A stretch of DNA of 64,000 nucleotides from Prorocentrum cordatum (Eukaryota; Sar; Dinophyceae; Prorocentrales; Prorocentraceae). The position numbers and the translations under genes are program-made. The stretch is taken from positions 47,501-111,500 of the forward strand of contig CAUYUJ010016913.1 in assembly GCA_963575745.1 (NCBI GenBank). The letters are read 5' to 3'. Under the pieces are notes generated by a model. It was not told where the DNA came from. It searched no databases and worked only from the letters and a program-made list of their open reading frames with translations. Shown in pieces: positions 18,908-28,477 of the stretch; position 1 is the stretch's first letter; each line of letters starts with the position of its first letter.

Positions 18908-19014
18908 CACCAGAATTGATTTTCCTAGTCGAACTGGTAGGTCAACGGATGAATCTTCGCATCTGCCGTAGAGATTCGACTGGAAAAACCAATTCTGGGG
19001 AAAACCAATTCTGT
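18908..19014. mobile_element. short inverted-repeat element
   Basis: CCAGAATTGATTTTCC with TAGTCGAACTGG at the left is inverted as GATTCGACTGGAAAAACC and AATTCTGG at the right. ~107 bp in all; the last block is duplicated (GGAAAACCAATTCTG). Confidence 0.55.
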
Positions 19015-19039
19015 GGTCGATCCCCTACTCGAGAAATTG

Positions 19040-19345
19040 CCTAAACATTGCCCAGGATGCCTCCAAGAAGCCCCACTGGGCCGCCAAGAGGCCTGCCAAG
19101 AGGACCCCAATAGGCAAAACGATTCCTCTTTGGCATTTGGGAAGATTTTCCTGTTGTCGCCTTGTCGGCTTTCCGACGCCCCCAGACGCCTCCAAGACCA
19201 CCGCCCAGGAGGCCACAAGAGGCCCCTAAAGAGGCCCCCAAAAGGCCCCAAGAGGACCCTAAAAGGCCCAAAGGAGGCCCCAAAACGACCGCCAAGAGAC
19301 CGCGATCTGCCTCGAAGAGGCCCCCGGAGAGGCCTCCCACGAGAT
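19040..19345. repeat. GGCCCCAAGAGGC minisatellite
   Basis: Degenerate units AGGCCCC(A/T)AAGAGG. The same type recurs at 52780-53330 and 53980-54065. Confidence 0.7.
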
Positions 19346-19411
19346 CCTCATGAACATCCAACTGGCTTCATACCCACAACCCAGGCGCGGTGGCGGGATG
19401 TGCAGAAGGAC

Positions 19412-19530
19412 TGTGTGTATGTGTATGTGTATTTGCATGTGCATGTGCATGTGTATGTGTGTATGTGTCTGCGTGTATGTGGACGTGCACGTGGTGTATG
19501 ATATGGTGTATGTGTGGATGTGTATATGAA
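19412..19530. repeat. TGTATGTG repeat
   Basis: TGTATGTGTATGTG-type microsatellite. Confidence 0.9.
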
Positions 19531-19554
19531 CGCGCATGCGCATGTGCATGTTAA

Positions 19555-19997
19555 TGCTCGTTCCCGAATCAGCGCTTGCACTGAAGGGGTCCTGGCGGAG
19601 ATTGAAAGACTTGGCGTGCCGGGCCGATTTCGGCAGGCGGCCGGGCTCCTGGGTTCCCGGTTCCCGGGCTCCCAGTTGCTGGTTCCCGGGTTTCCAGGTT
19701 CCTAGGTTCCTGGTCGGTCTCCTCACGGATCGGTCTCAGCATCGATCTCGTTACCCACCTCTGTCGATTTCACAACCGATGTGACAATCGATCTCACATT
19801 AGATCGTCGAGCGATTTCACGATCGATCTAACTATCGATCTTACTGAATCGACTTTTCTGTCGGTCTCAAGATCGACCTTACTATCGTCCTCACTATCGA
19901 TCCAAGATCGATCCCACTATCAATCTCACAATCGATCTGGATATCCATATCACTTACACATCGAACCATCAACTGAGTGGGTTTTCTTATTGGGTGT
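19555..19997. repeat. dispersed repeat with ATCGATCTCAC array
   Basis: Second copy of the 2895-3165 repeat. The central ATCGATCTCAC(T/A) motif is expanded to ~230 bp; it ends at CATCAACTGAGTGGG, corresponding to CATCCACTGACTGGGG in copy 1. Confidence 0.6.
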
Positions 19998-20222
19998 GAT
20001 GTATGTGTGTGTATGTGTGTATGTGTATATGTGTGTATGTGTATGTGTGTATGTGTGTATGTGTGTATGTATGCATGTGTGTATGTGTATGTGTGTCTGT
20101 GTGTCTGTGTGTCTGTGTGTGGTGTGTGTGTGTGTGTGCGTGTGTCTGTGTCTGTGCGTGCGTGCGTGCATGCGTGCGTGCGTGTTTGCGTGCGTGCGTG
20201 CGTGCGTGCATGCGTGTGTGAA
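19998..20222. repeat. TG/TGTATG/TGCG microsatellite
   Basis: ~225 bp of GTGTATGTG, GTGTCTGTG and GTGCGTGC units. The long Cys/Val and His/Thr frames here are artefacts. Confidence 0.95.
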
Positions 20223-20225
20223 GGA

Positions 20226-20478
20226 CTATGCATAATAAACTATTCTACAAGAGGGGCCCCACGGCACAGCCAGCTGGCTCAGCCTGGGCCGAGGCCCCGC
20301 CTCGCGGCAAGGTTGTGCCGGACCCAGGTTGGCCGTCCGTGGGCATCTTTGCCCAAGACCCGGAGAAAGGAAGGGGGTAGGCTGCGGCGAGCGGCGGGCG
20401 GAAGCGGACGGCAGCGCCCCCGGCGGCGTCACAGGCGGCGCTGCCAAGCGGGCCGCCACCGCCGCCTCCGCCTCAGTT
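20226..20478 (-). CDS. possible exon downstream of element E
   Basis: On the minus strand, after the CAACTGAG acceptor at the E boundary, a frame begins AEAAVAARLAAPPVTPPGAL and continues with CPRTANLGPAQPCREAG to a stop at 20226. It would be the exon after element E, but the upstream protein has its own stop just before E, so it may be untranslated. Confidence 0.25.
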
Positions 20479-20699
20479 GAGCAGGGACCGACAGTCATAG
20501 GCCTACCACGAAATGTTCTTAGAATCAAAAACGTTCTAAACACCCAAACAATGTTCTTAGAGCATAAACCCGGCGTGTTAAAACAAGACCGCCTCGGCCA
20601 GAACTGTTCTACGAATATCTCGTGCAAACCCCAGAAAGTCCTTAGAACATTCTCTGGTGGGCCAATAGGCAGCACAAGACGCTTCGCCACTGCTCGACT
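20479..20699 (-). mobile_element. family E element, copy 2
   Basis: GAGCAGGGACCGACAGTC at the left, ACGCTTCGCCACTGCTCGAC at the right; GTTCTTAGA and AGAACATT palindromic blocks inside. Confidence 0.7.
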
Positions 20700-20702
20700 C
20701 AG

Positions 20703-21560
20703 AGGCCGCTGCATGCCTCGCGGGCGAGCGCGGCGAGCGCGGCTGCAACCGCCAGCCCGGCCTCCGGGTCGAGCCCAGCGCGGAGGGCTGCGAGCAGCGC
20801 CGGTGGGGACAGCCCCGCCCACTGCGTGCTGGCGGCCAGCGCCGCCGCCGCCTCCCTCCGCCCTGGGGCAGTCCTGCAGGGCTTGCAGGCCGTCTCTGGC
20901 GACGGAAGCGCCGCAGCAACGGCATTGGCCCCGCTCCGCGCCCCGCGTCGTCAGGTACCCTTGGAGGCGCCTCTGCGACCAGGCCCGACTGGCCGCCGGC
21001 AGGGCGTGCGTCCTCGCCACCACGCCCGCCACCGTGTGACAATGCCCCGCGGCGTGTGCACGGCCGTCTCTTGCCCGTGAAGCGCAAGCCGATCACCTCC
21101 GCCAAGTACGCCCACGCCCGGTTCTTCCGGGGTCTTGGTGGGCGCGTGCGCCGGCTCGCCACGCCGGCCCGCGCGCCAAGCGTCGAGCGCCAGCGCGCCG
21201 AGGGCGTTGAGGCGTCGTTGGGCTGTGGCGACCCACTGAGAAGGCTCCCCCGCCGCCACCGCCGCGACCCTCGCCGGCTGGCTCTGCGGCGGCGCGCGCC
21301 GCGGGTACCCGAGCTCCCGGAGCAGCAAGACGCGCGGCATCGGCTGGGCCAGGTCCAGCAGCCGCATCGCCCAGCGGTTCTGCACTTTGTTGAGGCGCCC
21401 CTTCCAGTCGGCGCGGAGCAGCAGCCGGGGCGCCGCGAAACACGCGCGGGGCTCGACGCGGGCTGGGAGGGTTCGCGCTGCCACGTCCACCGCCGTCTCC
21501 ACTCGTGGGGCGCGCGTGGCCTCTGCGCGCAATCGGGCCTGACCTGACCAGCGCCGTGTG
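20703..21560 (-). pseudogene. retroelement C-terminal remnant, frame-broken
   Basis: Three minus-strand frames carry successive pieces of one protein tail: LNKVQNRWAMRLLDLAQPMP with VLLLRELGYPRRAPPQSQPA (21250-21420), RAWAYLAEVIGLRFTGKRR (~21070-21130), SRAWSQRRLQGYLTTRGAER with CRCCGASVARDG (20900-20990), and QWAGLSPPALLAALRAGLD ending in a stop at 20703. The RWA..LL..P..VLLRELG pattern is typical of the region after the reverse-transcriptase core in LINE-like elements, and CxxC is a possible zinc site. The polymerase catalytic motif is absent. At least two frame changes mark it as dead. It might instead be a multi-exon domesticated gene. Confidence 0.5.
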
Positions 21561-21644
21561 CGAGCACCTCAGGCAGGAAGTGGACCGCGGCGCGCCGCCC
21601 CTTCCCCGCGGGCACTTTGGAAGTCGCGGTCCTCCTCCTCCATT

Positions 21645-22428
21645 CCTCTCTTTATGAATAACTCCTCCCTGTCACTCCCCGACTCCAATCAGAAAGGCGG
21701 GCCGGGCGAATCGCCTGAGACTTCCTCACCATGTATGATCCTGAAGCCCAAGAATTGGCAGCAGCCTCACAGATGGAGGGCGGGTGGTTTCCAAAAGATG
21801 ACTCTCGCATTAGCGCCGCGCACAGTCGTCTTACAAAAAATGCAAGGAGCGTCGCGGATTGAGGGTGGGCGGTTTCAAAATGTGGTTTTCGCTTTAGCGC
21901 CGTCCAAGAACTCGTCTCCTTTTCAAAATGTGGTTCTCGCCGTAGCGCCGCGCACACTCGTCTTACAAAGCGGCAAGAGTTTCACAAGTTGAGGGTGGGC
22001 TGTGTTCAAAAAGCTGCCATCGCCTGAGCGCTACGCGCATTCGTTTGAAACATTGCAAAAGCTTCACAGATTGAGGGCGGCTCCTATTCAAGATATAGCT
22101 CTCGCCTTGGCACCGCGCACATTCGTCCGAACAATGTGCTAGAGTTGGAGTTTCACAGACTTCGATTCTCAACGTACCAGTAACGGTGCTTGGGAGCGAT
22201 TCCAAATCGTCAAAGCGCAACTGTTACGTCGATTCGCCGCGTTGAAGTCCCTGGAATGGTGGTCTGGCACGACTCAGGATCGCAAAGACGCAACAGTCAG
22301 GTTGATTCGTGGCGCTTGAGCCCCGAGAACGGTGTATCGGCGCGCTTCAGGATCTTCAAACAGTTGTCTGACAACGGGACACTTCCCTCAGCGGAACTGA
22401 ATCAGTGTGGGGGCCTGTGAACAGGGAG
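21645..22428 (+). repeat. long repeat X, copy 1
   Basis: ~785 bp. It holds about five degenerate ~85-bp units (TTTCAAAATGTGGTTCTCGC, GCGCCGCGCACACTCG, TTGAGGGTGGGC), followed by ~70-bp units (TTGATTCGTGGCGCTTGAG, CAGGATCTTCAAACAG). The inverted second copy is at 37345-38155. Both begin next to GAG/CTC tracts. No terminal inverted repeats seen. Confidence 0.7.
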
Positions 22429-22456
22429 CTAGGATAGGCCTCCCAGTTTTGCCTGT

Positions 22457-22768
22457 GTGGAGTCCCATTTGGACCCCCACGACGTCGAATGGTGTGAGCT
22501 CTCGGCCAAGCCTGGAGCTCCCGTCGGCAAGATTTTACTGTTCTGTACGAAGTGCTCCATCTACGCGACCAGCAAGCCTGCTGGTTTCGGGAGCCCTTGC
22601 CCCGCCGAAAATCGCCCTGGGTGGAAGATTTCCGAGGCGGCGATGCACAAGCGGAGGTGGTTCTTGAAGGGCCAGCATCCCAAATGCGGCGAGAGCGCGA
22701 CGATAATCGCGAGCTGGCCGATTTCCCGTAAAGCGCCCAAAACACTGGCGCATACGCCTGTATAGGCC
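22457..22768 (+). CDS. zinc-ribbon-like C-terminal fragment, probably retroelement
   Basis: 104 codons to a TAG stop. The frame gives HDVEWCELSAKPGAPVGK, then LLFCTKCSIYATSKPAGF, SPCPAENRPGWKISEAA, RRWFLKGQHPKCGE. Cysteines in CxxC, then single Cys residues ~16 and ~27 further on, suggest a zinc-binding module. A similar layout (xxFCxxC ... SPC ... GQHP) is, to my knowledge, common near the ends of dinoflagellate retroelement-like proteins. It starts right after repeat X. An acceptor CCTCCCAG lies at ~22443-22450. The N-terminal part is missing. Confidence 0.45.
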
Positions 22769-22834
22769 TGCGCATGGCGCCGCTCTTCGCTCGCTGGCTC
22801 CCTTGGGCCCTTGGGCCCACCTCGCAGAAGGAGC

Positions 22835-23282
22835 AGGAGGCCTCCTCCTCCTCCTCCTCCTCCTCCTCCTCCTCCTCCACCTCCTCCTTCTCCTCCTCCT
22901 CCTCCTCCTCCCCCTCCTCCTCCTCCTCCTCCTCCTCCCTCCCTACTCCTCTTGCTCCTCCTCCTCCTCCTCCTCCTCCTCCTACTCCTCCTCCTCCTCC
23001 TCCTCCACCTCCTCCTCCTCTCCTCATCCTCCACCTCCTCCTCCCCTCCTCCTCCTCCTCTCTCCCTCCTCCTCCTCCTCCTCCTCCTCCTCCTCCTCCT
23101 CCTCCTCCTCCTCCTCCTCCTCCTCCTCCTCCTCCTCCTCCTCCTCCTCCTCCTCCTCCTCCTCCTCCTCCTCCTCCTCCTCCCTCCTCCTCCTCCTCCT
23201 CCTCCTCCTCCTCCTCCTCCTCCTCCTCCTCTCCTCCTCCTCCTCCTCCTCCTCCTCCTCCTCCTCCTCCTCCTCCTCCTCC
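22835..23282. repeat. ~450 bp CTC tract
   Basis: Almost uninterrupted CTC/TCC/CCT units. Long Pro-, Ser- and Leu-run frames (and Glu/Gly/Arg on the other strand) are repeat artefacts. A polypurine-polypyrimidine tract of this length could form triplex DNA. Confidence 0.95.
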
Positions 23283-23465
23283 TGGCGGCGAGAGCGCCCG
23301 AGAGGCCCCGAAAGGCGGCCCCCTCGAGGAGGCCCAGGCCTCGCAGCGCGGCGACGAAGGCGAGCGCGGGCAGCCCGCCGCGCCCCAGGTAGGCGAAGAG
23401 CGGCGCGTGCCCCCAGCCGCTGCTCAGGCCGGGCAGGTGCCGGCCTCGGGTCGACGGCGCGCACG
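23283..23465 (-). CDS. probable exon, hydrophobic protein
   Basis: A sixty-codon minus-strand frame with strong GC3: GRHLPGLSSGWGHAPLFAYL, GRGGLPALAFVAALRGLG, LLEGAAFRGLSGALAA. The acceptor CTCTTGCAG is at ~23474. It ends at GCCAG|GAGGAG where the GAG tract begins, so either a non-GT donor is used or the frame enters a Glu/Arg-rich repeat. The hydrophobic centre could be a membrane segment. Family unknown. Confidence 0.42.
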
Positions 23466-23751
23466 AGGGGGCTGCAAGAGGGAGTCGAGCTCTGGACACC
23501 GACGCTCGTTCCGGCCCTGCACTGGAATCTGCACCGGAGAGCGGATCCATGGCGTATGCGGGACCCCTGGTGTATACAGGTTTCGTCGACTCCCCGGGAA
23601 AACGGGGGAAGAAGTATTCACCACACCACCACGGCGTCGTCCCCGACCCGGAAAAAAGTCCTGTGATTGAGAAAGCGCCCGCCACTGGTAATGTATATGC
23701 TCCAGTTTCCGACAGGGGGGTACAAAGGCAGAGGGGGAGGTCTTCTCAGAA

Positions 23752-23937
23752 CCCAGACCCCCTCGGGCAATGAAAAAAACATTACGGAAGGTTTGTCGCC
23801 ATTTTCTGCCTCTGGGGGCCCTTGTCAGGCCTCAGGACCGCAAAAAAAACAACGCAGGGTGAAAAGCCGGTCCTGGGGAGTAGGTCGAGATCGGGGGGTC
23901 GACGTAATGAAAAAATCATGGCGTCGGGGGTCGGGGA
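23752..23937 (-). mobile_element. family A element, copy 5
   Basis: CCCAGACCCCCTCGGG to ATGGCGTCGGGGGTCGGGG. It contains TGCCTCTGGGGGCCC and GTCGACGTAATGAAAAAATC. Confidence 0.7.
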
Positions 23938-23964
23938 AGGAGGCTGCTTCGTAGAGTCGGCTAC

Positions 23965-24140
23965 TCGCAAGGAGCGTCCCTGGGCAAGAGCGACCTTTAG
24001 CAATTTTACGCGGCTTCACGGGGGACGCGGGGCGGCCAAACCTGGGCGCGCAAGCCGCTGCCACCGCTTCACGCGCAGCGATCGGGGGACCCCATGGAGC
24101 CCGCACCAAAGGTCACTCCGGCGAACGGTCACTCGTGCGT
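23965..24140. repeat. family M repeat, copy 1
   Basis: TCCCTGGGCAAGAGCGACC, GCGCAAGCCGCTGCCAC, GCCCGCACCAAAGGTCAC. Shared with 33922-34040 (part), 40008-40160 and 43158-43322. Confidence 0.55.
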
Positions 24141-24159
24141 CTAGTCGATAGAAGGCGCC

Positions 24160-24420
24160 GGCCTCTCATCTACAGACAAGACCCGCACTTTCTGGTGAGC
24201 GTTTTCTTATTCGGCGTTTCGACATGGGACGGAACGGGAGGAAGGGGGGGGGGTCTGGCTCCAGACCTCTGCGCGACTGTTTGCATCCGTGCGGCCCATG
24301 GGGGGAGACCCCACCTGCTCGAAACAGGCGCCCAAACCAGCCAAGATCTACTCCATAGGGGGGGGGGCGACGGCCCGCGCTGATCGGCAAAACAATGAAT
24401 AAAAAGCACGAGAGTTTCTG
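24160..24420 (-). CDS. possible exon, Pro/Arg-rich
   Basis: A minus frame with GVDLGWFGRLFRAGGVSPHG and FRPMSKRRIRKRSPESAG, broken in composition by a G-run. A second minus frame is open. It sits next to the element at 24425. Weak. Confidence 0.25.
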
Positions 24421-24424
24421 GGAA

Positions 24425-24882
24425 GCGTTCCCCCCCTTAGTGGGCCCTGGAAGCGACATGGCCGTTTTTTTACCGGTTCCGTTTTGCCGTTTTTGTTGCC
24501 AGTTCCAACGCCGTTTTTCTACCGGCTCCGTCGCCGTTTTGTTGACCGGCTCCGGCTCCGGCTCCAGTCCTGGAGCCGTTCTTTTGCCGTTTCCGGTCGC
24601 CGTTTTTTTTTTGCCGTTTTTATTTTTGAGGGACATTTCCTGGGAAAGCAAGGGCTCCCAACTTCGCGCTTCGCGCTGCGCGAAGCGCGAAGCGCGAATA
24701 ACTTCGCGCTCTCGCGCCGCCCCCCCAAAGGGAGAAGAGGAGGACGAGGAGGAGGGGGAGAAGGAGCGAGGACCGCGAAGCGCGAAGCGCGAATAACTTC
24801 GCGCCCTCGAGGGAGCCCTTGGGAAAGGGTGACAAAAACGGCCCTGCCATTTCCGGGGCCCACCAAAGTTCCCCCCCGCACT
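24425..24882. mobile_element. ~458 bp element with ~43 bp inverted ends
   Basis: The left end GTTCCCCCCCTTAGTGGGCC, with ATGGCCGTTTTTT, is inverted at the right as AAAAACGGCCCTGCCA and GGGGCCCACCAAAGTTCCC. Inside are degenerate GCCGTTTTTCTACCGGCTCC units and nested palindromes made of CGCGAAGCGCGAA. Confidence 0.65.
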
Positions 24883-24977
24883 GCCCCCTATGCCCCTGTG
24901 CGCGTGGCCGATCTGGAAGGCACCTGGGCACCGCCTCTCGCGGCACGCCCCGGACACGCCTCTCGCGACCCCAGACG

Positions 24978-25092
24978 AAGGAGGCGGAGGAGGAGGAGGA
25001 GGAGGAGGAGGAGGAGGAGGAGGAGGAGGAGGAGGAGGAGGGAGAGGAGGAGGAGGAGGAGGAGGAGGGGGAGGGGGAGGAGGAGGAGGAGC
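24978..25092. repeat. GAG tract
   Basis: GGAGGAGGA units, purine strand on plus. Confidence 0.95.
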
Positions 25093-25107
25093 GTCGGGCG
25101 TCTCGAA

Positions 25108-25262
25108 GACATTGGGACAGAGGCTGTTTCATCTCTCGGGGCGCTCACTGGGCCCCGGGGCCGTCCGAAAACGAATTGGGCCGAAACACGGCTCCCGCCC
25201 AAACATCCAGCTGCCCCAAGGTTTTCGCTGCGTGGACCTCGGAGGTCTGGACCACTTCCTTA
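25108..25262. mobile_element. divergent family A element
   Basis: GGGCCCCGGGGCCGTCCGAAAACG and GGACCTCGGAGGTCTGGACC blocks are recognisable. The first end is degraded. Confidence 0.45.
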
Positions 25263-25309
25263 TCGGGCCAGTTCTGCGACCTGAGGCGTTCTTGGACGGT
25301 CCCGGGAGG

Positions 25310-25615
25310 CCCGGCGAGGGCCCCTGGAGGCCGAGACCAGCCCGTTTTCCTGTTCGGAGCGTCGCATCCCCGGGCGGGGAGGTGGTCGAGGGGCGGGGGG
25401 CCCGCGTCTCCAAAAAGGTCGAGGCGCCGGGATGCCCGGGCCACGCCTCGGGGCGCGCGCCTCCCGAGGGGGCGCCCCGAGGGGCTGGCCTCCAGCAAGC
25501 CACCCGGGCGCGGCCTCCGAGCGCCCTCGCCCGGCCCCCCCGGCGGAGATCCGGCGACGCGGAGCAGGAAGTGGCAGCGTCGGGGAAAGTCACGACAGGA
25601 CCGTACATGGACATG
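25310..25615 (+). CDS. possible exon of a plus-strand gene
   Basis: The frame includes VRSVASPGGEVVEGRGARVS, KKVEAPGCPGHASGRAPPEG and SGDAEQEVAASGKVTTGP. Other frames, including on the minus strand, are open because of the high GC. It is supported by the exon/intron series that follows on the same strand (25762-26072). Confidence 0.33.
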
Positions 25616-25761
25616 ATATTCGAACCCTGTGGCCCAAGATGCCCCCCAGGCCCCCCGAAATTACTATTGATGGCGTGGCAAATATTCGAACCCCAATGCA
25701 CCGCCTTTACTGAGATCAACACTGATGTCGGGGGTGCGGGGGTGACTCGGAATCTGCCTGG

Positions 25762-25849
25762 AATGTGTAGGGGTTCGAGTACATTGTCCCTCTACTGGAG
25801 CTCTGGACCCCGTCTTTCCAGGAGCTTGCTTTTCTTCAGACTCGGGCAA
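25762..25849 (+). CDS. short exon before family C intron
   Basis: After the acceptor GTGTAG: GVRVHCPSTGALDPVFPG then ACFSSDSG, ending at GGGCAA|GTTTAC. It joins in phase 2 to 26020 onwards (K-LQGSDAPTKIGTGG). The exon is only 88 nt, sandwiched between repeats. Function unknown. Confidence 0.42.
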
Positions 25850-26019
25850 GTTTACTTGCATGGCGTTCGGCCCCCCCCCCCCCCCCCCACTCTCCTGTCG
25901 CCCCTCTTCCATCGAACACGAGCGTGCAAGTGCCTTTCGACTTGCGTGATCTCCGCACGTCCAGGCGTTTGCGGCTTGCTTGAGGTTCAGCCTCCCCCCC
26001 CGTCCATGCTAAAAAACAG
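25850..26019 (+). mobile_element. family C element acting as intron, copy 3
   Basis: 170 bp. GTTTACTTGCATGG at the start, CATGCTAAAAAACAG at the end, and the family core (GAGCGTGCAAGTGCC, GATCTCCGCACGTCC) in the same order as the other copies relative to the sense strand. It includes a C-run at 25867-25890. Phase-preserving like copy 2. Confidence 0.62.
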
Positions 26020-26072
26020 GCTCCAGGGATCTGACGCTCCGACAAAAATTGGAACGGGCGGGCTTGGGGCTG
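26020..26072 (+). CDS. short exon between elements C and A
   Basis: LQGSDAPTKIGTGGLG in the frame carried over from 25849. The family A fragment at 26073-26165 begins immediately after, so this would be a ~50-nt exon between two element-derived introns. Confidence 0.35.
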
Positions 26073-26165
26073 TTTTCGGCCTCTGGGGGCCCTCGCCGGG
26101 CCCCGGGGCCGTCCAAAAACGGCTCCGGACGCCAAACCGGTCCAGACCTCCGGGGCCGACGCATC
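26073..26165 (-). mobile_element. partial family A element
   Basis: TTTTCGGCCTCTGGGGGCCC, GTCCAAAAACGGCTCCGG, CCGGTCCAGACCTCCGGGG. The outer inverted end is missing. Confidence 0.5.
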
Positions 26166-26254
26166 GAAACAGTTGGAGCAGCCAGAGGTCTCGATGTCTG
26201 CTGCATGTTTCGAGCCAGGTCGATCTGCAAAGACCCTGGGGCCCGAAAGGATGC

Positions 26255-26300
26255 GACAAAGCAGGGACCGACCGTCCTGGCATTACTATACAGGGAGGTT
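26255..26300. mobile_element. family E fragment
   Basis: AAGCAGGGACCGACCGTCC and GGCATTACTA: left end only. Confidence 0.4.
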
Positions 26301-26454
26301 AATAAACAAGGGGTTACACAAATAAGGAATTCAAACTTCTAGGTTGTCCCGTAGAGACTGCAGCCCCGAAGCAAGGCAGACAACAAAACTAGGAATTAAA
26401 AAACGAGAGGCGGACCCGCGACGCGGCATGAACCAAAACAAGGAACACCCTGGA

Positions 26455-27500
26455 ACAGCAGGAGGAAGATCTGGGAGAAATCTGTCGAGAAATCTGGGGG
26501 AGTGTCCAAAGGAAGACTTGACGCGGTCGCAAAGCGATAAATATGGAGAAATGTTTCGGGAATAGTTGCGGAAAATCTGAGGGCGGAAGATCTGGCGGAA
26601 GATCTGGCGAAGGATCTGACGGAACATCTAGCGGAAAATCTGGCGGAAGATCCCGCGGAAAACCTGGAGGATAAATCTGGCGGAGGAACTGTCGGAAGAT
26701 CTGGCGGAAGCTCTTGAGGAAAATCTGGCGGAAAATCTGGCGGAAGATCCGGCGGAAGATCTCGCAACAAAAAAATGGAAGATCAATCTGGAGGAAGATA
26801 TAGCGGAAGATCTGGCGGAAGATCTCGCGGAGGATCTGGAAGAAAATCTGGCGGAAGATCTGGCGGAAAATCTGGCGGAACATCTAGCGGAAGATCTGGC
26901 GGAAGATCTGGCGGAAGATCTGGCGAAAGATCTGGCGGAAGATCTGGAGGAAGATCTGGCGGAAGATCTGGAGGGTGAGACTGGCGGGAGATCTGGCGGA
27001 AAATGTGGAATAAAACTCTGGAGGAAAATCTGGCGGAAGATCTGCCAGAAGATCTCGCGGGATATCGAGCGGAAGATTTGGCGGAAGATCTCGCGTAAGA
27101 TCTGGAGGAGAAAGACTTGGCGGAATATCTGGAGGAAGATACGGTGGAAGATCTGGCGAAAGATCCCGCGGGAAATCTAGCGGAAGATCTGCCAGAAGAT
27201 CTGGCGGAAGATCTTGAGGAAGATTCGGCGGAAGATCTGGAGGAAGGTCAGGCGGAAAATCTGGAGGATAGATCTGGCGGATAATATAGCGGAGGATCTG
27301 GCGGAAGATCTGGAATGCAAACCTGGCTGAAGATCTGGCGGAAGATCTGGCGTAAGATCTGGCGGAAGATCTGGCGAAAGATCTGACGGAAGATCTGGCG
27401 AAAGATCTGGCGAAAGATCTGGCGGAAAATCGAAAGGATAAAACTGGCGGAAGATCTGGCGGAAGATCTGGAGGAATATTTTGCGGAAGATCTGGAGAAA
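26455..27500. repeat. 12-bp array, GATCTGGCGGAA orientation
   Basis: About 1 kb of GATCTGGCGGAA with variants (GATCTGGAGGAA, AATCTGGCGGAA, GATCTGGCGAAA). All frames are open because 12 is a multiple of 3; they encode GGRS, EDLA or (minus) FRQI four-residue repeats. Confidence 0.9.
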
Positions 27501-27614
27501 GACGAGGCGTAGCAGGACGACGAGGAGGAGGGGAAAAGGAGGAGGAGGCGGTGGAGGAGGACCACCCCCTGGTCCCGGACCCCCCCCGACCTGGCCCCCC
27601 CCGCTAGATCTTCT

Positions 27615-28195
27615 GCGACGTCCTCCGCCAAATTCATATTCCAAATCTTCCGCAAGATCTTCCGCAATCTTCCGCCAAATTTATCCTTCAAGTATTCCGC
27701 CAGATTTTCCGCCACATCTTCCGCCAAATCTTCCTACAAATCTTTCGCCAAATCTTCCGGCAGATTGATCCTCCAAATCTCCCGCGAGATCTTCCGCCAA
27801 ATCTTCCGCCAAATCTTCCGCCAAATCTTCCGCCAAATCTTCCGTCAAATCTTCCGCCACATCTTCCGCCAAATCTTTCGCTATATGTATATTACGCCAG
27901 ATTGATCCTCCAGATCTCCCGCGAGATCTTCCCGCAAATTTTCTGCCAAATGTTCCGCCAAATCTTCCGCCAGATCTTCCGCCAAATATTCCTCACAATC
28001 TTCCGCCATATCTTCCTCAAAATCTTCCGCAACATTTATCTTCCAGATTTTCCGCCTGATCTTCCGCCAAATCTTCCGTCCGATCTTTCGCCAAATCTTC
28101 CGCCAGATCTCCCGCCAGATCTTCCGCCAGATCTTTCCCCAGATCTTCCTCCCTCTGATTTTCCCGCAGATCTTCCCCCAAACATTTCTCCAAAC
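27615..28195. repeat. 12-bp array, inverted orientation
   Basis: TTCCGCCAAATC and TTCCGCCAGATC units, the reverse complement of the previous array, separated from it by ~115 bp containing GAG units and a C/G-rich stretch. Together they form a very long imperfect inverted repeat. Confidence 0.9.
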
Positions 28196-28227
28196 TTACC
28201 GCTTTGCAACCTCACCTCCGCCAGGGG

Positions 28228-28330
28228 GAGGAGGAGGAGGAGGAGGAGGAGGAGGAGGAGGAGGAGGAGGAGGAGGAGGAGGAGGAAGAGGAGGGGGAGA
28301 AGGAGGAGAAGGGAGATGAGGAAGAGGAGG
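28228..28330. repeat. GAG tract
   Basis: GGAGGAGGA units with a few AAG substitutions. Confidence 0.95.
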
Positions 28331-28477
28331 TGGGGGAAGATAGCCGCGACAAATTTAAAGACTTGGTGTTCGACTATCACTCGCGCGAAGACGGCAAGGC
28401 ATGAAACAAAACATGATTTTAGAGTAGGCCCACGAGACTGAAGCTGGGCATGCCCGTCTTTTTTGAACCCCCTGTAG

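Noticed and set aside
19841-20235. His/Thr and Cys/Val ORFs over the TG repeat
   Set aside because: Simple-sequence artefact.
22774-23685. Long open frames rich in Pro, Ser, Leu, Gly or Glu across the CTC tract
   Set aside because: They exist in all frames because the repeat has no stop codons; only the non-repeat part at 23283-23465 was kept.
26389-28441. ORFs encoding FRQI, EDLA or GGRS repeats
   Set aside because: Produced by a 12-bp repeat that keeps every frame open on both strands.
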